Source of the DNA: Planotetraspora silvatica
GTDB lineage: Bacteria; Actinomycetota; Actinomycetes; Streptosporangiales; Streptosporangiaceae
Assembly: GCF_016863315.1 (NCBI RefSeq)
Contig: NZ_BOOQ01000035.1
Location: 1-64,000 of the forward strand
Reading direction: 5' to 3'
Length of the DNA stretch: 64,000 bases
Part shown: in pieces, positions 11,616 to 19,391 of the stretch
Numbering within the stretch: the stretch's first letter is position 1
Layout: each line of letters opens with the position of its first letter
Made by a program: the position numbers and the translations under genes
Notes under the pieces: model-generated
Database searches by the model: none
Told to the model about the DNA's origin: nothing
What the model saw: the letters and a program-made list of their open reading frames with translations, nothing else

Positions 11616-12485
11616 TCAGAGCGCGAGGCCGATCGCGAACAGGACGCCGAAGACGAGTTGGAGGCGCCCGGTCTGCTGGAGTGTGGCGATGAGCGCCGGG
11701 CCGGTCGCACCGGAGCGGACCGCCTTGACGGGAGCCGCCACAAGGGGAACGGCCAGCAGGGTGAGCGCGGCGAAGGGCCGAGCCGGCACCAGGACGAGCG
11801 CGATCACGATCGGCAGGATCAGCGCCGCGGAGTAGAGCACGCGTGTGCGGCCGTCACCGAGGACCACGGCGAGGGTCCGCTTGCCGGACACCACGTCGGT
11901 ATTGATGTCGCGCAGGTTGTTGACGACCAGCAGGGCGCACGCGAGCAGGCCCACGGGGATCGCCGCGACGAGGGACAGCCAGGTCAGCCGCTCCAGTTGG
12001 ACATAGGTCGTGCCCGCGACGGCCACCAGGCCGAAGAACACGAAGACCGAGATCTCGCCCATGGCGCGATAGCCGTACGGGCGGGAACCTCCGGTGTAGA
12101 ACCATGCGGCCAGGATGGCGGCGAGCCCGACCAGGAGCAGCCACCACGCGCCGGTCACGATCACGAGGGCGAGCCCGGCGACCGCGGCGGCGGCGAAGCA
12201 CGCGAGGGCGGCGGCGAGCACGGCCTTCGGCGGGGCCACGCCCGAGCCCACCAGTCGCATCGGGCCGACCCGGTCCCGGTCCGTGCCCTTGACGCCGTCG
12301 CTGTAGTCGTTGGCGTAGTTCACCCCGACCTGCAGGGCCAGCGCCACGAACAGCGCGATCACGGCCCGCCACCAGACCGCGCCGCCTTGCGAGATCGCCG
12401 CCCCTGTGCCGACGACGACGGGGACGACGGCCGCGGGGAGCGTACGGGGGCGTGCGCCCGCTAACCACTGAGCTGGTGTGGCCAC
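11616..12485 (-). CDS. menA: 1,4-dihydroxy-2-naphthoate polyprenyltransferase
   Basis: Integral membrane prenyltransferase that attaches the isoprenoid side chain in menaquinone synthesis. The UbiA-type first Asp-rich motif is NYANDYSDGVKGTDRDR, followed by RLVGSG; the second is NNLRDINTDVVSGKRT. Multiple hydrophobic segments fit the 8-9 helix fold. I choose GTG at 12485 (289 aa): AAAAGG lies 7 nt upstream and the protein then opens ATPAQWLAGARPRTLP, as in homologues. Longer readings would translate the 53-bp repeat array that forms its 5' flank. Confidence 0.93.
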   Translation of the reverse strand: MATPAQWLAGARPRTLPAAVVPVVVGTGAAISQGGAVWWRAVIALFVALALQVGVNYANDYSDGVKGTDRDRVGPMRLVGSGVAPPKAVLAAALACFAAAAVAGLALVIVTGAWWLLLVGLAAILAAWFYTGGSRPYGYRAMGEISVFVFFGLVAVAGTTYVQLERLTWLSLVAAIPVGLLACALLVVNNLRDINTDVVSGKRTLAVVLGDGRTRVLYSAALILPIVIALVLVPARPFAALTLLAVPLVAAPVKAVRSGATGPALIATLQQTGRLQLVFGVLFAIGLAL

Positions 12486-12539
12486 TTTCTTACCTTTTCT
12501 TGCTTGTCTTGCCTTCGCGGGACCGCGAAAGGGACGCCT

Positions 12540-12712
12540 GGGATGCATGATCACGAACTGAATGCCCACAGGTCACAGCCGCGCGCGCGAATCTGCGCAT
12601 GATCGCGCCCGAAGAGCGTGCTGGTCGGAGGCCATATGCACGAACCTGTGCATGATCACGCCCGGGGGGAGGGCAGGTCGGACGGGGTGGGCGCGAAGGT
12701 GTGCATGATCAC
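12540..12712 (-). repeat. 53-bp tandem repeat array, locus 2 (three units plus a partial)
   Basis: On the minus strand, unit starts fall at 12712, 12659, 12606 and 12554: spacings 53, 53 and 52. Units open GTGATCATGCACACCTTCG, GTGATCATGCACAGGTTCG, GCGATCATGCGCAGATTCG and GTGATCATGCATCC (partial). The second block reads CCGACCTGC, CCGACCAGC and TGACCTGTG at the equivalent place. It starts 20 nt after the GNAT gene's stop and runs in that gene's direction towards menA, so strand and gene context mirror locus 1. Confidence 0.9.
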
Positions 12713-12731
12713 GGCGGAGGGGGGCGGGGGG

Positions 12732-13316
12732 TCAGCTGATGTCGGTGGTCAGGCGGATCATGCGGATGGGGCGGCCCATGTCGAGCACGCGCTCCGCACC
12801 GTCCTCGCCCCAGCCGGCCGACTCCAGGAAGCCGACCATCGCGTGATCGTCGGCGAAGACCCACGTCACCACGGTGCGGATGCCGTCGTCGCGCAGGTGG
12901 TCGACGGTCGCGTTGAGGAGCCTGCTGCCGTGACCACGCCGGATGTGATTGGGGTCGATCAGCAGGGTGAGCAGCTCCGCGGTCGTGGAGGGGCTCACGT
13001 CCGGGTCCTCGGCCGGTCCGTGCGAGGCCAGCCCGACGACGCGATCGGAGTCCGACGACTCCTCGGTCTCCGCGGCGTCCGAGGTTTCGCTGTCGGGCAT
13101 GACGCGTTCCACGGCCACGAGCACGCGATGCCGGGGAGTGGGCGGCGAGACGATCGCCTCGTCCCACTGGCGGCGCCACATCTTCTCGGCGGCCGCACCC
13201 GTCATCTGCTCCAGCGGACCGGGCGGCAGGAAGTCGCGGTAGCCGTACTTCCACGCGCGGATCTGGGTGCTCGTCACCGCTTCGACGTCCTCGAGGCGAG
13301 CAGTCCTGACACCCAT
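12732..13316 (-). CDS. GNAT family N-acetyltransferase
   Basis: 194-aa acetyl-CoA-dependent acyltransferase; substrate unknown. The GNAT core shows LLTLLIDPNHIRRGHGSRLLNATVDHL, with the R-R-G-H-G acetyl-CoA loop (consensus Q/RxxGxG/A), and GFLESAGW at the end. An acidic Ser/Glu insertion (SETSDAAETEESSDSD) sits between early strands. ATG at 13316 is chosen: GGGAG lies 9 nt upstream, while the in-frame TTG at 13325 abuts it. The stop of the upstream CGNR gene ends 6 nt before this ATG, so the two form an operon. Confidence 0.88.
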   Translation of the reverse strand: MGVRTARLEDVEAVTSTQIRAWKYGYRDFLPPGPLEQMTGAAAEKMWRRQWDEAIVSPPTPRHRVLVAVERVMPDSETSDAAETEESSDSDRVVGLASHGPAEDPDVSPSTTAELLTLLIDPNHIRRGHGSRLLNATVDHLRDDGIRTVVTWVFADDHAMVGFLESAGWGEDGAERVLDMGRPIRMIRLTTDIS

Positions 13317-13321
13317 GTGGG

Positions 13322-13900
13322 TCAACTCCCTTCCTTGCCCGTCTCACCGTACTGGTCGTCGTGGCCTGATGGGTCGTCCGCCCGGCGTCGCGCCCGATAT
13401 GTCCGGGTTTTGCTGCGATTCCCGCACACGCGCATCGAGCACCAGGAGCGGGACCGGTTCTTCGAGGAGTCGATGAACGCCCACTGGCAGGTGCTCTCCG
13501 CGCACACCTTCAGCCGCGACCAGGACCCGTCGGCGTGGGCGGCGGGGATCAGCGCGGCGATCCTCGCCAGCCCGGCCGGTGCGCCGGCGACCGCCGGCTC
13601 CAGCGCCGGCGTCCCATCGGTCAGCGTCACCCGCATCGGCAGCGCGCGCAGGGCGGAGGCCAGGTCGCCGGAGACGTCGTACGGCGTGGCGTCGTGGTTG
13701 GCGATCAGGACGTGCCGCAGTCCTTCGCGCAGCCGGGTCGCCACCATGAGGTCGCCTTCCATGGCGCTGTCGGCGGCGTCGATCAGTCCCCGCTCACGAA
13801 GCCACAGGGACAGCTCGGCGGGGGAGGACAGCTCATCGGCGTCCTCCTCGACGTCGTAGGTGTTCACGAAGTCGCGGAGCAGCTCCGCCGGACTCGTCAT
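13322..13900 (-). CDS. CGNR zinc-finger / ABATE-domain regulator
   Basis: N-terminal ABATE domain (LRDFVNTYDVEEDADELS, then the MVATRLREGLRHVL helix) and a C-terminal CGNR zinc finger: C-x4-C...C-x4-C with the CGNR tetrapeptide near the end. The family is presumed to bind DNA; ligands are mostly unknown. ATG at 13900 gives 192 aa with the usual N-terminus; an in-frame GTG at 13945 would add 15 residues. A TATACT hexamer lies about 17 nt upstream of that GTG. Divergent from a 32-codon ORF at 14003; operonic with the GNAT gene. Confidence 0.87.
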   Translation of the reverse strand: MTSPAELLRDFVNTYDVEEDADELSSPAELSLWLRERGLIDAADSAMEGDLMVATRLREGLRHVLIANHDATPYDVSGDLASALRALPMRVTLTDGTPALEPAVAGAPAGLARIAALIPAAHADGSWSRLKVCAESTCQWAFIDSSKNRSRSWCSMRVCGNRSKTRTYRARRRADDPSGHDDQYGETGKEGS

Positions 13901-14002
13901 CTGGGTGATCGCCTCCTCCCACCACTGTAGGGGAGTCGCCGGCACGGAATATTCAACACCAGTATAAGTGTTTCACCGGTGTCGAGTATTTCTGGAGGAA
14001 CG

Positions 14003-14101
14003 ATGCGCATCAGCTACCTGGCCTACCTGGCCATGCAGGAGAAGAGCCGCCGCGACCGCAGGCGCGTGCCCGCCGCACGAAAGAAGGCCGGCACCCGTTG
14101 A
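14003..14101 (+). CDS. Small basic peptide, 32 aa, unknown
   Basis: Short ORF with an excellent ribosome site: GGAGGAACG directly before the ATG. The product starts MRISYLAYLAMQEKSRRDRR and ends in a Lys/Arg-rich stretch (14 of 32 residues are K or R), so a hydrophobic/aromatic half is followed by a strongly cationic half. It is read divergently from the CGNR regulator. The 60-bp upstream gap holds TATAAG- and GAGTAT-like hexamers. It ends 20 nt before the stop of the convergent MocR gene. I recognise no family; it could be a regulatory or signalling peptide. The strong SD plus precise ORF is the main support. Confidence 0.5.
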   Translation: MRISYLAYLAMQEKSRRDRRRVPAARKKAGTR

Positions 14102-14121
14102 GCGGGCCGAGAGCATGAACC

Positions 14122-15525
14122 TCACGGTTCGAGACCCCGGAGCGCGACCCCGAAGCGCCGGACGCCCTCGCCCAACTCGGCGAGGGTGACGGCCGCGATA
14201 TGGGTCAGCCGGAGCCGGGGGCCGGGCGGCTCGGAGGGGTAGTAGATCCGTCCGGGGCTGACCAGGACGCCCTCCCGGCGTGCCGCCTCCACGAGCATCG
14301 CCTCGTCGGTCTCCTGGGGAAGCCGCAACCAGACGTGCAGGCCTCCACGCGGGACGAGATGGACCTCCACCTCGGGGGCGTGCAGGGCCAGGCCGGTGAG
14401 AAGCGCCTCCTGCCGGACGTCGACCTCGTGCCCGACCGCCGCGATGTGCCGGCGCCATCCGGGTGAGCCGACGAACTCGAGGGCGGTCTCCTGGAGTGGC
14501 CCGGCGACGAAGAAGGACTCGACGACCTGGCTCGCCCGCAGACGCCGGGCGGCCGGGCCGCGCGCGATCAGACCGGCCACCCGGAGACTCGGCGCGGTGA
14601 TCTTGCTCAGCGACAGGATGTGGACGACCGTGCCGTGCCGGTCGAGGGTCACCATGGGCGGCGGCACCGGGCCCCGCGTGAGATATCTCGCGTAGTCGTC
14701 CTCGATCACGAAGGCTCCGGCCGCCGCGGCGACGGCCAGCACCTGTTCCCTGCGCTCGAGGGGCAGCGTCGCCCCGGTCGGATTGTGCAGTGTGGGCTGG
14801 CAGAGGAAGACCCGCGCGCCCGTGAGCGCGAAGGCCTCCGCCAGCAGGTCGGGCCGCACGCCGTCGACGTCGACCGGCACCGCCGTCGCCCGCAGCCCGG
14901 CCGCCTTTGCGGCTGCGAGCGCACCCGGATATGTGGGGGTCTCCACCAGCACGGCCTCGCCGGGGGCGGCCAGTGCACGGAAGGCGTGGGTGAGCGCCGA
15001 CTGGCCTCCGCTGACCACGAGGACGTCGCTCTGCGTCACCGTGCCGGCCACTTCGCTCGCGAACCACCGCCGCAGGTCGGGCAGGCCGCTGAGGGGCGGC
15101 ACCGCCCAGCTTCCCGGTCTCCGTACGGCTCTCGCCCCCGCAGCGGACAACTCCCGCACCGGCCGGAGTTCCGGATTCAGATAGCCGCCCGTCAACGGGA
15201 TCACACCGTCCGTCGGCTGTGCGAGCAGGCTCACGACACCCGAGTCGTCCACGACCCGGTCCCCGAGTGAGACGGTCTGCCACGACAGGTCCGGGGCCTC
15301 GGCCGCGGGCGTGCGGACAGAGGTCACGAACGCTCCGCTGCCCGGCCGGGTCACCACGCGCCCTTCCGCGGCGAGTTGGGCGATGGCCCGGGAGACCGTC
15401 ACCGGACTCACCCCGTGACGGCGCATGATCTCCCGGCTCGACGGCAGTCGCTCGCCGGGCCGCGACTTCTCCACCTCTTTCCGGAGGATCGCGGCAAGAC
15501 GCACGATACTGCTATCGTCATTCAT
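14122..15525 (-). CDS. MocR-type GntR/aminotransferase transcriptional regulator
   Basis: N-terminal GntR winged helix (LPSSREIMRRHGVSPVTVSR, AEGRVVTRPGSGAFV) fused to a fold-type-I aminotransferase domain. The PLP region contains NPTGA, VIEDDYARY and SLSKITAPSLRVAG, where the Lys would form the internal aldimine. 467 aa is standard. Such regulators sense PLP or amino-acid derivatives and often control a divergent transporter. The ATG is at 15525-15523 and shares bases with the ATG of the divergent EamA gene. A TATTGT hexamer just upstream suggests a leaderless transcript. Confidence 0.9.
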   Translation of the reverse strand: MNDDSSIVRLAAILRKEVEKSRPGERLPSSREIMRRHGVSPVTVSRAIAQLAAEGRVVTRPGSGAFVTSVRTPAAEAPDLSWQTVSLGDRVVDDSGVVSLLAQPTDGVIPLTGGYLNPELRPVRELSAAGARAVRRPGSWAVPPLSGLPDLRRWFASEVAGTVTQSDVLVVSGGQSALTHAFRALAAPGEAVLVETPTYPGALAAAKAAGLRATAVPVDVDGVRPDLLAEAFALTGARVFLCQPTLHNPTGATLPLERREQVLAVAAAAGAFVIEDDYARYLTRGPVPPPMVTLDRHGTVVHILSLSKITAPSLRVAGLIARGPAARRLRASQVVESFFVAGPLQETALEFVGSPGWRRHIAAVGHEVDVRQEALLTGLALHAPEVEVHLVPRGGLHVWLRLPQETDEAMLVEAARREGVLVSPGRIYYPSEPPGPRLRLTHIAAVTLAELGEGVRRFGVALRGLEP

Positions 15526-15546
15526 GAAGACTGACAATAGCGCTAT
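15503..15546. promoter_or_regulatory. Divergent MocR/EamA operator pair
   Basis: Two palindromes flank the shared start codons: ACGATA-CTGC-TATCGT at 15503-15518 and ATAGCGCTAT at 15537-15546. GATACT (15505-15510) could be the -10 for the rightward gene, and TATTGT (minus strand, inside 15536-15545) the -10 for the leftward gene. The arrangement suggests autorepression by the MocR protein plus control of the transporter. Confidence 0.55.
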
Positions 15547-16543
15547 CGCCTCTCCGCCGGTAGCGCTGCACATGGCGGCGGACCGGCGACGCGCCTGGCG
15601 GGGCACTCTGCTCGCGGGGATCGGAGTGATCGCGTTCTCCGGGTCGTTTCCCGCCACCGTCTTCGCGATGCGCGGCCTCGATCCCTATCTGGTGGCGATC
15701 GGGCGCGCCGCCTTCGCGTCGATCGTGGCCGTGATCTGCCTCAAGGTGGCGGGCGCGCCCCTCCTGCCGCCTCGTGCGCATCTCCGCTCGTACGGTCTGA
15801 TCGTCCTCGGGGTGGTCGTGGGCTTCCCGTTGTTCAGCGGGCTGGCCCTGCACAGTGGCGCGAGCACGGCGCACTCCGCGGTCGTCATCGGGTTGTTGCC
15901 GGCGGCGACCGCCGCCTGCGCCGTCCTGCGGGCGGGGGAACGCCCGCGGGTGCTCTTCTGGCTCGCGTGCGCCGGGGGAGTGGTGTCCATCACGGCGTTC
16001 ACCCTCACCAGGGGGAGCGGGGAGTTCGCGGGCGCCGACCTGCTGCTCGTCCTCGCCCTGCTCTCGGCGGCCGTCGGTTACACCGAGGGCGGCCGGTTGG
16101 CCCGTGCGGAGCCGGGCTGGCGGGTCATCTCGTACGCGCTGGTCATGGCGGCCCCCCTCACGGTGCCCGCGACCGTCGTCCTTGCGCTGGTGACCGATCC
16201 CCGGCTCACCGCCGTGTCCCTGGCGGGCTTCGCCTACGTGAGCCTGATCTCGATGTTCCTCGGCTTCATCCCCTGGTATGCCGGGCTCGCCATCGGGGGG
16301 ATCGCCCGTGCCGGGCAGGTCCAGTTGACGCAGCCGCTCCTCACCCTCGTCTGGGCCTGGCTGCTGCTGGACGAGCGGTTCGGCGTCGCGACCGTCGTGG
16401 CCGCGACCGCCGTCCTCGTCTGCGTCGCGGTGAGCCAGGGCAGCCGGAGGGGCGCCGATCCCGGGCGGGAGCGAGGGCTGCGGGCCCGCGCCCGGCGACG
16501 GTCGCTGCCGGACACGGGCGAGAGCGGAGCCGGAAGGGCTTGA
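15524..16543 (+). CDS. EamA/DMT superfamily transporter
   Basis: 339-aa membrane protein with about ten hydrophobic segments in two EamA repeats; the first repeat opens GTLLAGIGVIAFSGSFPATVFAMRGLDPYLVAIGR-like (split here: GIGVIAFSGSFPATV, AMRGLDPYLVAIGR) and the second ends LTLVWAWLLLDERFG. DMT exporters of this type move amino acids or metabolites outward. The ATG at 15524 is used; ATG at 15572 (MAADRRR) is an alternative giving 323 aa with a conventional short N-terminus. Divergent from, and probably regulated by, the MocR protein. Confidence 0.85.
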   Translation: MKTDNSAIASPPVALHMAADRRRAWRGTLLAGIGVIAFSGSFPATVFAMRGLDPYLVAIGRAAFASIVAVICLKVAGAPLLPPRAHLRSYGLIVLGVVVGFPLFSGLALHSGASTAHSAVVIGLLPAATAACAVLRAGERPRVLFWLACAGGVVSITAFTLTRGSGEFAGADLLLVLALLSAAVGYTEGGRLARAEPGWRVISYALVMAAPLTVPATVVLALVTDPRLTAVSLAGFAYVSLISMFLGFIPWYAGLAIGGIARAGQVQLTQPLLTLVWAWLLLDERFGVATVVAATAVLVCVAVSQGSRRGADPGRERGLRARARRRSLPDTGESGAGRA

Positions 16544-16608
16544 ATCGTGTAACAGGTCGGCGCAGGATAGGGCTGAAACTGTCACACCATACGAGCGGCG
16601 GTGGAGCG

Positions 16609-17631
16609 ATGACGGACGTCACGATTCCCGAAGGCGGTTTCTGGCCCGCGCCCGAGGTGCCGCAGCCGAACATCTACCCGATGGAGTGGCGGGTCGAGAC
16701 GGCGAAGCTGGCGGCGATCTACGAGAAGTCGAAGCGGATGGTGTGGAATCCCGCCGACCTCCCCTGGGACCTGCTCGATCCCGCGGCGTTCACCCGTGAG
16801 CAACGGCTGGGGATCATGTACTGGTTCTCCGTGCTGGCCAACTTCGACGCGTCGGGTCCCGCCGTCTTCGCCCGCGCGACGATCCAGGCGTTCGAGAAGC
16901 ACGAGGAGGATCCCGTCCGCAAGTGCTTCTTCTCGATCACCCGTGACGAGATGAACCACGAGGAGTGTTGCCAGCGGTCGATCTCCCGGCTGTGGCCGGG
17001 CGGGCCGCTCGGCTGGGAGCCGTCCACCGACCTGGAGCACGCCGCGCACAACAACATCGGCTGGCTCTACCACAACGGCGGCCGTTACTGGACGGGCTAC
17101 AACGCGGCCGTGGGGAAGTACTCGCTGGCCGTGCTCTTCACCAGCTTCATGATGGGGGAGATGGCGGCCTCGACGTTGTTCCGGGGCATGGCCGGCGCCA
17201 CCGGCCACCCCCTGTTCTCCGAGATGTTCCACAAGATCGGCCGGGACGAGTCGCGGCACCTGCAGATCTGCATGACGATCCTCGAGAACGAGTGGCCGGG
17301 GCTCACCGACGACGTGCGCAGCCTCATCACCAGGCAGCTACGGGCCGGTTTCGTGTTCCTGTCGATGATCCTCTGGGAGCCGCCGGAGGGCTTCTGGGAG
17401 CTCCCGCCGTACTTCCTGCACAACCACCGGGTCCTGATGGACCACGCGCGGGACGCCGGTCTCGGCGTGCTGTCCTACGACGAGCAGGCGGAGAACTGGC
17501 GGATCGCGATGGCACGCGTCCGGGTGATCGTCGAGCGGTGGGGGATCGAGTTTCCCGCGATCCCCGAACTGGACATCGAGGGCGTCGCGGTCGACGTGAT
17601 CGACCCCGAGGACATCATTCCGGTGTTCTGA
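16609..17631 (+). CDS. R2-like diiron (ferritin-superfamily) protein, possible oxidase
   Basis: 340-aa helical protein. Its putative metal ligands follow the ribonucleotide reductase R2 pattern rather than a bacterioferritin: D80 (ANFDASG), E114 and H117 (RDEMNHEE), E184 (MMGEMAAS), E214 and H217 (GRDESRHLQI). In E. coli R2 the set is D84, E115/H118, E204, E238/H241. The position of the R2 radical Tyr122 (His118+4) corresponds here to C121, so it is unlikely to be a functional RNR subunit, and no nrdA is adjacent. More likely a diiron oxygenase or ligand-binding oxidase of unknown substrate. GGTGGAG precedes the ATG. Appears monocistronic. Confidence 0.7.
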   Translation: MTDVTIPEGGFWPAPEVPQPNIYPMEWRVETAKLAAIYEKSKRMVWNPADLPWDLLDPAAFTREQRLGIMYWFSVLANFDASGPAVFARATIQAFEKHEEDPVRKCFFSITRDEMNHEECCQRSISRLWPGGPLGWEPSTDLEHAAHNNIGWLYHNGGRYWTGYNAAVGKYSLAVLFTSFMMGEMAASTLFRGMAGATGHPLFSEMFHKIGRDESRHLQICMTILENEWPGLTDDVRSLITRQLRAGFVFLSMILWEPPEGFWELPPYFLHNHRVLMDHARDAGLGVLSYDEQAENWRIAMARVRVIVERWGIEFPAIPELDIEGVAVDVIDPEDIIPVF

Positions 17632-17844
17632 CAGGCCTGATCGAGGGGACGGCGTGGTGATCGGCGCCGGGTGACCGGCCATCTCCCCGGGGGCGCTGAA
17701 GGGCCGCCCCGATTCGCCGGGGAGTCGGGGAGTCGGGGAAAGGACGCTCCAGGCCGTTCCGGAGCCCGGCAAGATCGTGGAGCATGGGTGACGCACACCC
17801 TCTGTCGACCAGACGTGGCCTCCCCTCACCCTCTGGAGTCCGAC

Positions 17845-18273
17845 GTGACCGAGCAGCCCCCGTACGGTCAGCCCGCCCGGCCGCCGCAGCCGAGCCGTAC
17901 GAACGGACTGGCCGTCGCGAGCCTCGTCCTCGGCCTGACGGGGTTCGTCACAGGCGGGTGCACGGGCGGTGGGCCCGCCCACGGCGACCACGAGGTGACC
18001 TTCGAGGTGACCGGCTCCGGCGGAGCGAAGACCGCCAGGTATCTCTCGTACAGCGTCGGGTTCGGCACAACGCAGCAGTCCGACGTCCCCCTCCCCTTCT
18101 CGACGACCGCCTCGGCGGAGGACGACGTGCACGCGCTGTCGCTGTTGATGCAGAGCGACGACACGGAGGGGACCATCACCTGCCGGATCAAGATGGACGG
18201 GAAGATCGTCGGCGAGGAGAAGGCCAACTCGTTCGGGTCATGCCAGGTCGAGGTCGACGGGCTCGGCGACTAG
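17845..18273 (+). CDS. MmpS-like small membrane/secreted protein
   Basis: 142 aa from the GTG at 17845. A Pro-rich N-terminus ([19 protein letters not shown]) is followed by one hydrophobic segment (LAVASLVLGLTGFVTGG) and a C-terminal beta-rich domain starting HEVTFEVTGSGGAKTARYLS and ending FGSCQVEVDG, which resembles the MmpS fold. The N-terminal layout looks like the DUF4190 membrane module with its second helix missing, perhaps a natural truncation. One cysteine follows the hydrophobic segment (TGGC), but it is a poor lipobox. No mmpL partner is nearby, so function is open. Confidence 0.6.
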   Translation: MTEQPPYGQPARPPQPSRTNGLAVASLVLGLTGFVTGGCTGGGPAHGDHEVTFEVTGSGGAKTARYLSYSVGFGTTQQSDVPLPFSTTASAEDDVHALSLLMQSDDTEGTITCRIKMDGKIVGEEKANSFGSCQVEVDGLGD

Positions 18274-18356
18274 ACCTGTACAGGCGCCGCCTCTTGGCGT
18301 GATCTGCAATACACGTGGCGTGGACGCCATGCCTCCCCTCTGGCCACCATGGGTCC

Positions 18357-19391
18357 ATGGAACGGCGTGTCGTGATCGTGGTCTTCGATGGCTTTCAACT
18401 GCTCGACCTGGCGGGTCCGGCGGACGTGTTCGCGACCGCGACGTTGCTCGCGGCCGAGTACGGCTATCGCATCGAGATGACCGCAGTGCGGGCCGGTCAC
18501 GTGTCGGCGCAGAACGGGATCACGACCGTCGTGGAGACCCCGCTCGACCAGGTCGCGGGGCCGATCGACACGCTCCTGGTCGTGGGCGGCCCGTCCGCGC
18601 AGAAGCACCGGCGTGATCGGGACCTGGTCGGGGGAGTCGCCCGCCTGGCGTCGGTGTCGCGCAGGGTCGCCTCGGTCTGCAGCGGCGCCTTCCTCCTCGC
18701 GGAGGCCGGACTGCTCGACGGCAGGCGGGCGACCACGCACTGGCTGACGGCGTCCGAGTTGGACGCCGAATATCCCGAGGTCGAGGTGGACGCCGACCCC
18801 ATCTACATCAAGGACGGGGACGTCTGGACCTCCGCCGGAGTCACCGCCGGGGTGGACCTCGCCCTCGCTCTCGTCGCGGAGGACCACGGCCACGCGCTCG
18901 CGCGGGACATCGCGTGCGGGCTCGTGGTCTACCTGCACAGGCCCGGTGGGCAGAGCCAGTTCAGCACCGCGATGCGGGCCGTCGTCCCCCGTCTGGAGCC
19001 TCTACGCGAGCTTCAGGCGTTCATCGACGCCAACCCGGCGGGAGATCTCAGCGTGCCCGCTCTGGCGCGGCGCGCGGGGATGAGCGAGCGCCACTTCTCC
19101 CGCGTCTTCACCGAGCAGACGGGCCTGTCGCCCGGCCGGTACGTCGAGCGGAGCAGGGCCGACATCGCCCGGAGGCTGCTCGAGGTCACCGCCCACCCTC
19201 TGGACCGGGTGGCGCGGGAGTCGGGGCTCGGGGCGCCGGAGACCCTCTATCGCGTCTTCCGCCGTCACTGGCGCATCTCGCCCGGCGACTACCGTCGCCG
19301 GTTCCAGTCGAAGGAGAACCGATCGTGCACGTCGCCATCCCCCTCTACCCCCGCTTCACCGCCCTCGACGCCGTCGGGCCGTACACGGTGA
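18357..19391 (+). CDS. GlxA-type regulator: DJ-1/PfpI domain plus AraC HTH
   Basis: N-terminal DJ-1/PfpI-like domain with the nucleophile-elbow cysteine C108 (SVCSGAFLLAEAGLL) and RRATTHW, then an AraC/XylS double HTH from about residue 220 (DLSVPALARRAGMSERHFSR, PLDRVARESGLGAPETLYR). 344 aa from ATG 18357; a further upstream ATG would add 14 residues. Its 3' end overlaps the next gene by 67 nt, and that gene encodes a stand-alone version of the same DJ-1 domain. Ligand unknown; the family includes activators of amino-acid and amine catabolism. Confidence 0.9.
   Translation: MERRVVIVVFDGFQLLDLAGPADVFATATLLAAEYGYRIEMTAVRAGHVSAQNGITTVVETPLDQVAGPIDTLLVVGGPSAQKHRRDRDLVGGVARLASVSRRVASVCSGAFLLAEAGLLDGRRATTHWLTASELDAEYPEVEVDADPIYIKDGDVWTSAGVTAGVDLALALVAEDHGHALARDIACGLVVYLHRPGGQSQFSTAMRAVVPRLEPLRELQAFIDANPAGDLSVPALARRAGMSERHFSRVFTEQTGLSPGRYVERSRADIARRLLEVTAHPLDRVARESGLGAPETLYRVFRRHWRISPGDYRRRFQSKENRSCTSPSPSTPASPPSTPSGRTR

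Noticed and set aside
12618-13859. Long plus-strand reading frame (413 codons) over the repeat array, GNAT and CGNR genes
   Set aside because: Antisense to two well-supported genes; its translation has no recognisable domain and starts in the repeat.
15967-17631. 554-residue reading of the R2-like gene
   Set aside because: The first ~214 residues overlap the EamA gene in another frame and look random; ATG 16609 has a ribosome site and starts the conserved part.
16609-17631. Class I ribonucleotide reductase small subunit
   Set aside because: Radical Tyr position is Cys and there is no adjacent nrdA; sequence around the ligands differs from NrdB/NrdF.
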